Both the position numbers and the translations under genes were made by a program. Below, piece after piece: positions 1 to 6,491 of a stretch of DNA of 11,870 nucleotides. Where the stretch lies: the NCBI GenBank assembly GCA_013289785.1, contig JABCZE010000019.1, positions 1 to 11,870 of the forward strand, given 5' to 3'. How positions within the stretch are numbered: the first letter of the stretch is position 1; each line of letters begins with the position of its first letter. Below the pieces are notes generated by a model. The model ran no database searches. It had not been told where the DNA came from and was given only the letters and a program-made list of their open reading frames with translations. The stretch comes from Vulcanimicrobiota bacterium. Its GTDB lineage: Bacteria > Vulcanimicrobiota > Vulcanimicrobiia > Vulcanimicrobiales > Vulcanimicrobiaceae.

Positions 1-1
1 A

Positions 2-289
2 AATTTGATCGATAGCGACCGCTTCGACGCGCTGGTGGCGTTGGGTGCCGTCATTCGCGGCGAGACGCCGCACTTCGACTTTGTCGCCGGCCAATGTGCC
101 CGCGGCATCATGGACGTCCAACTCGTTACTGGCGTTCCGATCGGCTTCGGCGTACTCACGACCGACACGCTGTTGCAAGCCGAAGAACGCGCCGACCCCA
201 AGGACGGCGACAAGGGATATGGGGCCGGCTTGGCCGCGGCCTCGTTGCTAACCCTGACGGTCGGCGGCCCGCGCGCCGGCTTCCGGTGA
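2..289 (+). CDS. ribH: 6,7-dimethyl-8-ribityllumazine synthase, 3' part (5' end outside window)
   Basis: Lumazine synthase makes 6,7-dimethyl-8-ribityllumazine from 5-amino-6-ribitylamino-uracil and 3,4-dihydroxy-2-butanone 4-phosphate, the penultimate step of riboflavin synthesis, in the cytoplasm. The visible 95 codons are the C-terminal two thirds of a protein usually about 150-160 residues long. Family motifs seen are the [10 protein letters not shown] block, TPHFDFV with the conserved catalytic histidine, [11 protein letters not shown], and QAEERAD followed by a GDKGYGAG segment matching the usual NKGxEAA region. The frame is open to the left edge, so the gene is cut by the window; the TTG at base 5 is internal. 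The stop TGA (287-289) overlaps the GTG start of mtnA, so the two are probably translationally coupled. The final residues after LTLTV (GGPRAGFR) are a short family-variable tail. Identification is firm; only the N-terminus is unknown. Confidence 0.95.
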   Translation, partial: NLIDSDRFDALVALGAVIRGETPHFDFVAGQCARGIMDVQLVTGVPIGFGVLTTDTLLQAEERADPKDGDKGYGAGLAAASLLTLTVGGPRAGFR

Positions 290-1305
290 ACGAATTCATC
301 CCCGTCGCGTGGGACGGTGACGCCGTACGCTATCTCGACCAACGCTTGCTGCCCCACGAAGTACGCTACGAGCGCGCGCAAACGGTCGCCGATATCGAAG
401 GCGCGATCAAAAGCCTCGCCATCCGCGGCGCGCCCTGCATCGGCGTCTTTGCGGCATACGGTGTAGCACTGCTTCGCCGGACGATCTCCGATGACGGGCG
501 CTTTCTCGAAGAAGCGAGCCGCGTGCGCGCTGCCCGGCCGACGGCCGTGAACCTCGCGTGGGCCGTCGACCGCGTTCTCGCGGCCGGCGATGCGCTCGAA
601 GAAGCCAAACTGATCCATGAAGAGCAGGTTGCTATCGACGAGGCAATTGCGCAGAACGGCTTCGAGCTGATTCCCAAGAACGCGCGGATCGTGACGATCT
701 GCAACACGGGACCGCTCGCAACCGCCGGCGGTGGCACCGCGCTCGGCGTCATCATCGCCGCGCAGCGAGGCGCCAAGAAACCGCACGTTTTTGCCTGTGA
801 AACGCGGCCGCTTTTGCAGGGCGCTCGCCTGAACTATCTCGAGTTGCAGCAGGCCGGTGTGGACGCGTTCCTTATGGCCGACTCCGCGGCCGCCATCGCA
901 ATGCAGCGTAAGGGCATCGACCTGGTGATCGTCGGCGCCGACCGCATCGCGAGCAACGGCGATACCGCCAACAAGATCGGCACCTATGCGCTTGCGATCC
1001 TGGCGGCACATCACGGAATTCCGTTTTACATCGCTGCACCGCGGTCGACGTTCGACTTCGCGATTCGCCGCGGAGATGAAATCCCAATCGAAGAGCGCAA
1101 CGCCGAGGAGGTCAGCTCGTTTGCCGGCCGGCGCGTCGCTCCCGAAGGCGCAGCCGTCTATAATCCGGCGTTCGACGTAACGCCGGGGCATCTGATCGCG
1201 GCATTTGTGACCGAATGCGGCATCGTCCGTTCGCCGTACGTCGAGTCGATCCCCGACCTCGAGCTTCGCCCGCGCGTGCGGGTAGCAACTCCGGCGACAC
1301 ATTGA
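286..1305 (+). CDS. mtnA: S-methyl-5-thioribose-1-phosphate isomerase
   Basis: A 339-residue protein of the eIF2B-related aldose-ketose isomerase family. MtnA converts 5-methylthioribose 1-phosphate to 5-methylthioribulose 1-phosphate in methionine salvage. Motifs in order: [10 protein letters not shown] near the N-terminus, [17 protein letters not shown], the catalytic-cysteine block [17 protein letters not shown] (Cys139), the [15 protein letters not shown] block, and [18 protein letters not shown] with the catalytic aspartate Asp219, then [12 protein letters not shown]. Length is at the low end of the usual 340-370. The start is the GTG at 286, which gives the family N-terminus and overlaps ribH as GTGA; an in-frame extension back to base 94 would lie inside ribH and is not credible. 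No Shine-Dalgarno sequence precedes it, so coupling to ribH is likely. No other methionine-salvage gene is in the window, so pathway partners are elsewhere or the enzyme serves another sugar-phosphate salvage route (for example the 5-deoxyribose/DHAP shunt, in which MtnA is known to act). Confidence 0.93.
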   Translation: MNEFIPVAWDGDAVRYLDQRLLPHEVRYERAQTVADIEGAIKSLAIRGAPCIGVFAAYGVALLRRTISDDGRFLEEASRVRAARPTAVNLAWAVDRVLAAGDALEEAKLIHEEQVAIDEAIAQNGFELIPKNARIVTICNTGPLATAGGGTALGVIIAAQRGAKKPHVFACETRPLLQGARLNYLELQQAGVDAFLMADSAAAIAMQRKGIDLVIVGADRIASNGDTANKIGTYALAILAAHHGIPFYIAAPRSTFDFAIRRGDEIPIEERNAEEVSSFAGRRVAPEGAAVYNPAFDVTPGHLIAAFVTECGIVRSPYVESIPDLELRPRVRVATPATH

Positions 1306-2285
1306 AATTCTACGACTTCCTCGATAAGCAGCCGGCGATCGGCAAGCTTGTGATCGTCGAGGGGACGGAGCGCGCGCTGGCGGAGCGCGCCATGGACGTT
1401 CTACTCGACCGGCTACTGCCCGACGAGGTGCGCGACCTCAATCTCTCGCGATTCTCGCCTGAAGATCTTGGCGATCTGGGGCGCCTTCGCGAAGCGGTAC
1501 AGGCAATGCCGTTTCTCGCCGACCGCCGCGTCGTCGTCGTCAGCGAGGCGCAAACGTTGCGCGCCGACCCGCGACGCGCGCTGCTCGCGCTGCTGCAAGA
1601 GGTGCCTGAAGGCAATACGCTGGTCGTTAGCGACTTGCTCTCGCCACGCAGCGCTCGCCCGCAATCCCTGGGTAGCTTGGCCGGACGCGCGGCCTTACGC
1701 ATCGATACGACCGCCGACGAGCAGACGCGCGCACGTTTTGTTACCGAGACGCTCGAACGCTTGCAGGCGACCGCCGAGCCACGCGCGGTCGCCGAGCTGG
1801 CGCGCAGCGACGCCGATTTAACGACCGTCCGTAACGACCTCGAAAAGCTCGCGCTGGCGGGGAAGAAGATTACGCTGGCCGATCTAGAGCACGAAACGCT
1901 GACGATCGGAGATCCAAAGGCCTACAAGTTTGCCAGCGCACTGGTGGAAGGCAACGTTGCCACGGCGTTGCAGATTGCGCACGAGCTTTTTGCGGAGAAC
2001 CGCGGCGCGGCAGTTGCGCTCTTTTCGGCGCTGGCAACCGAAAGCGGCTACCTGTGGGAGGCTGCGCGGCCGGGCGGCCAAATTCCCGAGCGCATGCGCT
2101 GGCGCGAACGCACCCTGCGCCCGCTGGGAAGACGCATCGGCGCTCGCCGCGCCCGCATCGCGTTTGAAGGGGCCCTTGCGGGAATTGAAGCCGTCGTAAC
2201 GGGCCGGGCCGGCAACGATCCGGAGGACCACAAGACGCTCGTCGATCGTATCAGCGTCGGCCTCGCCGAATACCTGCGCCGCTAA
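1302..2285 (+). CDS. holA: DNA polymerase III subunit delta
   Basis: A 327-residue protein, close to the usual 320-345 for HolA, the clamp-loader delta subunit that opens the beta sliding clamp. It has the family pattern of an AAA+-like fold without a functional Walker A: KLVIVEGTERALAERAMDVL at residues about 14-33, the AMPFLADRRVVVVSEAQ segment (the family's tlPfFxxrRlVvv motif, about 68-84), NTLVVSDLL, a DLTTVRNDLEKLAL helix (about 169-182), ITLADLEHET, and the C-terminal collar region starting at AYKFASALVEGN. The start taken is TTG 1302, overlapping the mtnA stop as TTGA; the next upstream in-frame candidates run deep into mtnA. There is no clear Shine-Dalgarno sequence, which fits coupling to mtnA. 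The N-terminal strand looks short by a few residues compared with typical HolA, so the start carries some uncertainty. It is probably the last gene of the ribH-mtnA-holA unit. Confidence 0.88.
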   Translation: MKFYDFLDKQPAIGKLVIVEGTERALAERAMDVLLDRLLPDEVRDLNLSRFSPEDLGDLGRLREAVQAMPFLADRRVVVVSEAQTLRADPRRALLALLQEVPEGNTLVVSDLLSPRSARPQSLGSLAGRAALRIDTTADEQTRARFVTETLERLQATAEPRAVAELARSDADLTTVRNDLEKLALAGKKITLADLEHETLTIGDPKAYKFASALVEGNVATALQIAHELFAENRGAAVALFSALATESGYLWEAARPGGQIPERMRWRERTLRPLGRRIGARRARIAFEGALAGIEAVVTGRAGNDPEDHKTLVDRISVGLAEYLRR

Positions 2286-2297
2286 GAACTCGATCGC

Positions 2298-2317
2298 CGC
2301 CGCTTGACGAAGCGGCG
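2298..2317. repeat. 8-bp perfect inverted repeat between holA and the MFS gene
   Basis: The arms CGCCGCTT (2298-2305) and AAGCGGCG (2310-2317) are exact reverse complements separated by the 4-base loop GACG. It begins 12 bases after the holA stop. No T-run follows on either strand, so it is not a canonical intrinsic terminator. Its left arm and loop contain the TTGACG proposed as the -35 box of the MFS gene, so it could be an operator or a weak terminator/attenuator. The inverted repeat is directly visible; its role is inference. Confidence 0.5.
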
Positions 2318-2332
2318 ACGGTGCGGTATCCT
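2304..2332 (+). promoter_or_regulatory. Candidate sigma70-type promoter for the MFS gene
   Basis: TTGACG at 2304-2309 (5 of 6 to consensus), a 17-base spacer, and TATCCT at 2327-2332 (4 of 6). The predicted transcription start falls at about 2338-2339, only 3-4 bases before the ATG at 2342. The resulting mRNA would be essentially leaderless, which fits the lack of a Shine-Dalgarno sequence before that ATG. In a 56-base spacer of a GC-rich genome this arrangement is suggestive but not proof. Confidence 0.4.
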
Positions 2333-2341
2333 CCCCGACTC

Positions 2342-3568
2342 ATGGTTAGCGAGGTCAGCGCGCCGAGCATCTTTGCTTCGCGCGGTTTTCGGCGGTATTT
2401 TGCCGGTCAATCCCTGAGCTTCGTCGGGGACGGATTGCGCATGCTTTCGGTTCCGCTTTTAGCCTATCACCTCACGCATTCCGCGCTCTCGACCGGCACG
2501 GCTTTTATCTGCGAAGTGGCGCCGTTCTCGCTCTTTGCGCTGGTCGGCGGTTCGCTAGCCGACCGGCTCGACCGGCGCAAGCTGATGATCGGCTGCGATG
2601 CCGTTCGCTTTTTGGTGATGAGCTTTTTTGCCGTCGCGTACGCGATGCACGTGCTGACGCTGCCGATGATCTACGGCGGTTTGGTGATCATCTCAATCTG
2701 CGCGGCCGGCTTTCTGGGCGGACAGTCGTCGAGCATTCCATATCTCCTGGGCAGCAAGCAGTCGACCAAGGCGATTGCGATGCTTCTCGCGGCCGAAAAC
2801 ACGTCGAATCTAGTGACGCCTGCCATCGGCGGCGCGCTCTTCGCGACCCTCGGCCCGCTGCCTGCGCTCACCATCAACGCGCTCACGTACTTGGGCTCGC
2901 AGTTGTCGCTGGTCTCGATTCCGTCGCTGGGGCCCGAGAAGACGACGGGCCTACCGACGCTGCGCCATTTTCTGGACGACGTCGCGCTCGGGTACCGCGC
3001 GCTTTGGTCCGATCTCGGGATGCGTGCGCAAGCCTTCGTCGCCTTTTCGCTCAACATCTTCGGCTTCGGCTGCTATGCGATTCTGATTCCGTTCCTCAAG
3101 AAGGGCTTCGACGCCACGGATCAGCAGGTCGGTTTCTTTTTCGCGATCTCGGCACTGGGCGCGATCGCGGGAGCTTCGGTGGCGGCGCGCTACGCCGAAC
3201 GCTGGCCTCTCGGGCGCTCACTTACGCGGGCCTATCTGATCGACGCGATACTCTTCATTCCCGTCGTGCTCGTCTCGAATATCTGGCTGGCCGCCTTCTT
3301 CTGGGCCAGCTCCAATGCACTGGCGAACTTCGAGATCGCGCAGATCATCGGTTTTCGCATGCGCGTTACGCCCGAGCACATGGTCGGGCGACTAATGGGC
3401 GCGGTTCGCCTGCTCGTCCTCGCCGGAATGGCGCCGAGCGTGACGTTCTTTGGCTGGGTTGCCGACCATCGCTCGCCGCACGCCGCGATGACGATCGCCT
3501 GCGTCGGCACCGCCGTCGTCGCCATTGCCGCATTTCTTACCCCGGCAATTCGCACCGAGTCGCGCTAG
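2342..3568 (+). CDS. MFS transporter, EntS/MFS_3-like exporter
   Basis: A 408-residue polytopic membrane protein of the major facilitator superfamily with about 12 hydrophobic segments. The N-terminal half starts with GFRRYFAGQSLSFVGDGL, typical of the MFS_3 group (enterobactin exporter EntS, macrolide exporters). Motif A lies between TM2 and TM3 as GGSLADRLDRRKLM (residues 69-82). A hydrophilic central loop (about residues 200-222, from PSLGPEKTTGLP on) separates two six-helix halves; the second half starts near MRAQAFVAFSLNIFGFG, and TPEHMVGRLMGAVRLL is a family-typical TM10-11 connector. It probably exports a small molecule by proton antiport; the substrate cannot be told. ATG 2342 is preferred over the in-frame GTG at 2321 because the latter would add MRYPPRL encoded inside the likely promoter. 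It is convergent with the GloVer lipoprotein gene, with only 18 bases between stops and no terminator visible. Confidence 0.85.
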   Translation: MVSEVSAPSIFASRGFRRYFAGQSLSFVGDGLRMLSVPLLAYHLTHSALSTGTAFICEVAPFSLFALVGGSLADRLDRRKLMIGCDAVRFLVMSFFAVAYAMHVLTLPMIYGGLVIISICAAGFLGGQSSSIPYLLGSKQSTKAIAMLLAAENTSNLVTPAIGGALFATLGPLPALTINALTYLGSQLSLVSIPSLGPEKTTGLPTLRHFLDDVALGYRALWSDLGMRAQAFVAFSLNIFGFGCYAILIPFLKKGFDATDQQVGFFFAISALGAIAGASVAARYAERWPLGRSLTRAYLIDAILFIPVVLVSNIWLAAFFWASSNALANFEIAQIIGFRMRVTPEHMVGRLMGAVRLLVLAGMAPSVTFFGWVADHRSPHAAMTIACVGTAVVAIAAFLTPAIRTESR

Positions 3569-3586
3569 GCACGCAACGAGTTTGAG

Positions 3587-4804
3587 TCACGGCGCGATGC
3601 TAAAGACGGTCCCATTTCCATCCGTTCCGCCTCCCACCGTCGTCCCGTAGAGTCTTCCGCCGAGGACGGTTAAGGGCGTTTGGGGATACGCACCATCTGA
3701 GCCCCCCGTAAATCGGAAGAGCACGCGCTCCGTACCCGAAGCGTTTATCGAGAAGATCGTGCCGCAACCGTGGTAGAACTTGCAGCTAATCCCGCCACCT
3801 TCAGTTGTCGTGCCGTACAGCGTACCGTGATAGTCGACGAGCGTTCCGTTGGGGGCCTCGCCGTCGAGATCGCCTTTGAAGCTATAGACGATACTCTCGC
3901 TGCCCGACAATGTGACCTTGAACACGGCGCCCGCGTCGTTCGCGCCGCCCGTTGGCGTGGTTCCGTACAGCTCCCCGCGATCGAGGAGTAAGCCGCCGAC
4001 TCCCGGCCTCTCGCCGTCCGGCTCTCCCGCGAAGTTGTACAATATGCGCTCCGAGCCGGACGTGCCGACGGCAAAGACGGTGCCGCAGCCTTCGCTGCAC
4101 GAGCCGGTGCCTCCATAATTCGTAGTGCCATAAAGCGTTCCGTTCACGTCGACTACGGGTGCCTGGGGGTCCGCGCCGTCGGGCTGGTTGCCAAAGTCGT
4201 GGAGCACAGTTTGGTTGCCGGAAGCGTTCAGCGCATAGACCGTTCCGAAGCCCTTGCTTCCGCCGTCGAGCGCCGTCCCATAGAACGTGCCGCTTTTCGC
4301 GGTCACGGCAGCCCAAGGGCTGTTTCCGTCCGGCTCCTCAAGGCTGTAGAGAACGCTCTCCGCGCCAGCGCTCGTTACGGAAAAGACAGTACCGGCGTTA
4401 CCGCTCCCGCCGCCTGAAGTCGTTCCATAGAGCACGCCATGTCGCGCGAGCAATTCGCCAAGTGGGTACTCACCGTCGGGCGTCTCCGCAAAACTGTAGA
4501 GCACGCTCTCCGTCCCGCCTTTCGAGAGCGAAAAGACCGTGCCGAAATCATTTGCGCCGCCGTAGAGAGTCGCGCCATACAACGTGTGACCGATGGCAAT
4601 TACGCCGTTCTGCGGATTGGCGCCATCGGGGCGGTTCGCAAAGCTGTAGAGCGACTTGAAGCCGTGGTCCGCGACGGCGTGCGCTTCCGGTGGTAGTGCG
4701 CGCGGCGCCGCGATCGGTTGTGGTGACCCGCAGCCGGCGAACAGCGCGGCGGCGGCCACGCTAAAGCCGATGGACGTCCATTGCACGGCTCGATCCATTT
4801 TCAT
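3587..4804 (-). CDS. GloVer-type tandem-repeat lipoprotein
   Basis: A 405-residue exported protein. The N-terminus (MKMDRAVQW, hydrophobic run, LFAGC with Cys25) is a lipoprotein signal peptide, so it should be lipid-anchored outside the cytoplasmic membrane. After a short Pro/Ala linker (26-50) the rest is seven tandem repeats of about 50 residues with the pattern LYSFxxxPDGxxP...LYGTTxxGGxxxxGTVF, the Gloeobacter/Verrucomicrobia (GloVer) repeat family. Function of the family is unknown. Repeats 4 and 6 carry insertions with paired cysteines (236/240 and 341/347), possible disulfides. The start is ATG 4804, whose ATGA overlaps the stop of the upstream substrate-binding protein; the longer open frame to 4897 would lie inside that gene and lacks a signal peptide at its N-terminus. 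No Shine-Dalgarno sequence is visible, consistent with coupling. Confidence 0.85.
   Translation of the reverse strand: MKMDRAVQWTSIGFSVAAAALFAGCGSPQPIAAPRALPPEAHAVADHGFKSLYSFANRPDGANPQNGVIAIGHTLYGATLYGGANDFGTVFSLSKGGTESVLYSFAETPDGEYPLGELLARHGVLYGTTSGGGSGNAGTVFSVTSAGAESVLYSLEEPDGNSPWAAVTAKSGTFYGTALDGGSKGFGTVYALNASGNQTVLHDFGNQPDGADPQAPVVDVNGTLYGTTNYGGTGSCSEGCGTVFAVGTSGSERILYNFAGEPDGERPGVGGLLLDRGELYGTTPTGGANDAGAVFKVTLSGSESIVYSFKGDLDGEAPNGTLVDYHGTLYGTTTEGGGISCKFYHGCGTIFSINASGTERVLFRFTGGSDGAYPQTPLTVLGGRLYGTTVGGGTDGNGTVFSIAP
3590..4651 (-). repeat. Seven coding GloVer repeats
   Basis: Protein-level tandem repeat within the lipoprotein gene. Units start at residues 52, 102, 152, 201, 255, 306 and 362; the last ends at the C-terminus, residue 405. 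Each unit has the core LYxF, a PDG turn, an LYGTT strand, a GG turn and GTVF. Unit 3 is shortest (49 residues); units 4 and 6 are longest (54 and 56) because of the cysteine-bearing insertions. The units are diverged at the residue level, so this is an old expansion and not a recent DNA duplication. Confidence 0.8.
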
Positions 4805-6429
4805 ATGGTCCAACGCCAGGCATCCCAGGATTCGACGACCGGGTTGGGATCGAAGCCGTGGAAGTCGACGCTTATTGCTTCTTGCTGGCGCTGCCACCAG
4901 AAGAAGAGGATCGGGTTGTCACGCGCGAGGAGGTGCTCGATCTTCGAGTACGCCGCCCGACGCGTCGCGCGATCGTAATGGGATAGCGCGACGGCCTGCG
5001 CGGCGTCCATTTCCCGGCTGCAGTAGCGCGGGTCGTTATAACCGTGGGGCGGGAAGTTGTTGCAGGTAAGTTGGGACGAATTATCTGGGTCGATGCCGGC
5101 ATACCACCCATAGGCCAGCATGTCGAACTTTCCGCCGTGCTGGATGCCGCCCATGGCTTGCGGTGCGTAGAGCAAGTCGAACGGATAGTACTTCACATCG
5201 ACGGCGACCCCGATCCGCTTGAGCGCCGCCTGAATCAAAATGCTCTCCGACCGGTGCGTCGCGCTCGCATTATCGGTGACCAGCAGCAGCTCCAGCGGCT
5301 GCCCCTGCTTTCGGACCATTCCGTCGGGGCCGGCGACCCATCCGGCTTGTGCGAGCAGCTGCTTCGCGCTCGTCAGGTCGAACGGCACGGATCGCACGCT
5401 TGGATCGAAGGCCCACATCCAGTTCGGCAGATCTTCGGTCGCCGGAAGCGTCTGTCCGTGGGTGAGGGTGGTCGTGAAAGACGGTTTGTCGAGCGCCGCC
5501 GCGATTGCTTCACGCACGCGAGTATCGGCCAGCAGCGGATGCGACAGGTTGAACTCCACGCCCTCGAAGCCGTTGGCGTTGACCCACACGATGCGCCCAT
5601 CGGGTAGGGAGTGTAGCGTCGGGTACGTTTGAATAGAGGGCTGGTAGAGATAGTCGATGGCGTGAGTACGCAGCAAGTTGGTGCCCGAGTCCTCGTTGGG
5701 GACGAAGAGTATTTCGACTCGCTTCAGTCCCGGGGTCCCGGCAAAGAACCGAGGATTGGCCTCGAGCAGAATGCGATCGGCGCGCCGCCATTCCACGAAG
5801 TTGAAGGGCCCGTCGCCGACGCTGGGCCGCGCGTTGAAGGGCACGCTATTCACGTTTGGGTAGCGCGCCAGAACGTGTGCGGGGAGAATTTCGTACGGCT
5901 GGTCGCTCTCGGCAAAAAAAGTGTTCACGAAGGGCGAAAAGCGCTGCTTCAAGTGCACCACGACCGTGTGTGCGTCCGGCGTGTCGATCGCCCGCACTTG
6001 GTCGTAGCCGTGGCGCGAGACCGCGTCGTTGTTCGGGTTCTCGATGGCCTGCCACGACCAGGCAACGTCGTGCGCCGTTACCGGGATGCCGTCGCTCCAA
6101 GTCGCGTTGCGCCGCAAATGATACGTGATCGTGAGACCGTCGGCGCTAATGCCGCCGTTGGCTTGCGACGGTACCACGGCGGCGAGCATGGGCACGGTAT
6201 CGCCGCGCGCGTCGGCCGACAGCAGAGGCTCGAACATGAAGCGGTCGATGAAGATCTCGATCGTAGTACCGGCGAGCAAGGGATTGAGATTCTTCGGTTC
6301 TTCGGTGACGGCGACACGCAACACGCCGGCATGCGTCCAGGAATGGCGCGCGCCGGGCGTCGAGCCATTTTTCGTGCATCCCGCCAAACACGCTATGACG
6401 GCTGCCGATAGCACCGTGGCCGCTTTCAT
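4801..6429 (-). CDS. Peptide-type ABC transporter substrate-binding lipoprotein (SBP family 5)
   Basis: A 542-residue extracytoplasmic solute-binding protein of the OppA/DppA (SBP_bac_5) family, usual length 500-560. The N-terminus MKAATVLSAAVIACLAGC is a lipoprotein signal with a perfect LAGC lipobox (Cys18 from this start). Family motifs: VLRVAVTEEPKNLNPLL, DRFMFEPLLSADARG, ITYHLRRNATWSDGIPVTAHDVAWSW, VGDGPFNFVEW, VEFNLSHPLLADTRVREAIAAALDK, and a C-terminal NPILFFWWQRQQEAIS. It should bind oligopeptides or another bulky solute and deliver it to an ABC importer. No permease or ATPase gene is in the window. Start: ATG 6429 gives a clean Met-Lys signal peptide; an in-frame GTG at 6438 adds three residues and cannot be excluded. 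The stop overlaps the GloVer lipoprotein start (ATGA), so both lipoproteins are probably made together. Confidence 0.9.
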   Translation of the reverse strand: MKAATVLSAAVIACLAGCTKNGSTPGARHSWTHAGVLRVAVTEEPKNLNPLLAGTTIEIFIDRFMFEPLLSADARGDTVPMLAAVVPSQANGGISADGLTITYHLRRNATWSDGIPVTAHDVAWSWQAIENPNNDAVSRHGYDQVRAIDTPDAHTVVVHLKQRFSPFVNTFFAESDQPYEILPAHVLARYPNVNSVPFNARPSVGDGPFNFVEWRRADRILLEANPRFFAGTPGLKRVEILFVPNEDSGTNLLRTHAIDYLYQPSIQTYPTLHSLPDGRIVWVNANGFEGVEFNLSHPLLADTRVREAIAAALDKPSFTTTLTHGQTLPATEDLPNWMWAFDPSVRSVPFDLTSAKQLLAQAGWVAGPDGMVRKQGQPLELLLVTDNASATHRSESILIQAALKRIGVAVDVKYYPFDLLYAPQAMGGIQHGGKFDMLAYGWYAGIDPDNSSQLTCNNFPPHGYNDPRYCSREMDAAQAVALSHYDRATRRAAYSKIEHLLARDNPILFFWWQRQQEAISVDFHGFDPNPVVESWDAWRWTI

Positions 6430-6491
6430 CGCGTTCACTTCTACGGTGACGAGGCCGCGGCTTCCCGTAAGGCGAAGCCCAATTCACGTCC
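6430..6491. promoter_or_regulatory. Divergent intergenic spacer between the lipoprotein operon and purB
   Basis: This 62-base spacer must hold promoters for both the minus-strand lipoprotein pair and the plus-strand purine block, unless purB is read from elsewhere. No convincing -35/-10 pair is visible on either strand, and no Shine-Dalgarno sequence precedes purB. An inverted repeat, GGCTTC (6459-6464) and GAAGCC (6474-6479) with a 9-base centre, sits near the middle and could be a shared operator. No match to the E. coli PurR or B. subtilis PurBox consensus was recognised. Confidence 0.35.

Noticed and set aside
94..285. N-terminal extension of mtnA to an upstream start
   Set aside because: The added residues overlap ribH in another frame, are Arg-rich and unlike any MtnA; the GTG at 286 gives the family N-terminus.
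2298..2317. Intrinsic terminator after holA
   Set aside because: The hairpin is real, but no T-run follows on either strand; kept only as an inverted repeat.
3569..3586. Bidirectional terminator between the convergent MFS and GloVer genes
   Set aside because: The 18-base gap has no inverted repeat or T-run.
3590..4651. CRISPR or recent DNA tandem repeat in the GloVer region
   Set aside because: Repetition is at protein level with diverged codons and a period of about 150 bases; there are no identical direct repeats with spacers.
4805..4897. Upstream start for the GloVer lipoprotein at 4897
   Set aside because: It would overlap the substrate-binding protein by about 95 bases and bury the lipoprotein signal peptide; ATG 4804 forms an ATGA overlap and leaves a clean signal.
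5629..6411. 260-codon open frame on the plus strand inside the substrate-binding protein gene
   Set aside because: It is antisense to a clear SBP family 5 protein, has Arg/Val-rich low-information content and no matching start signals.
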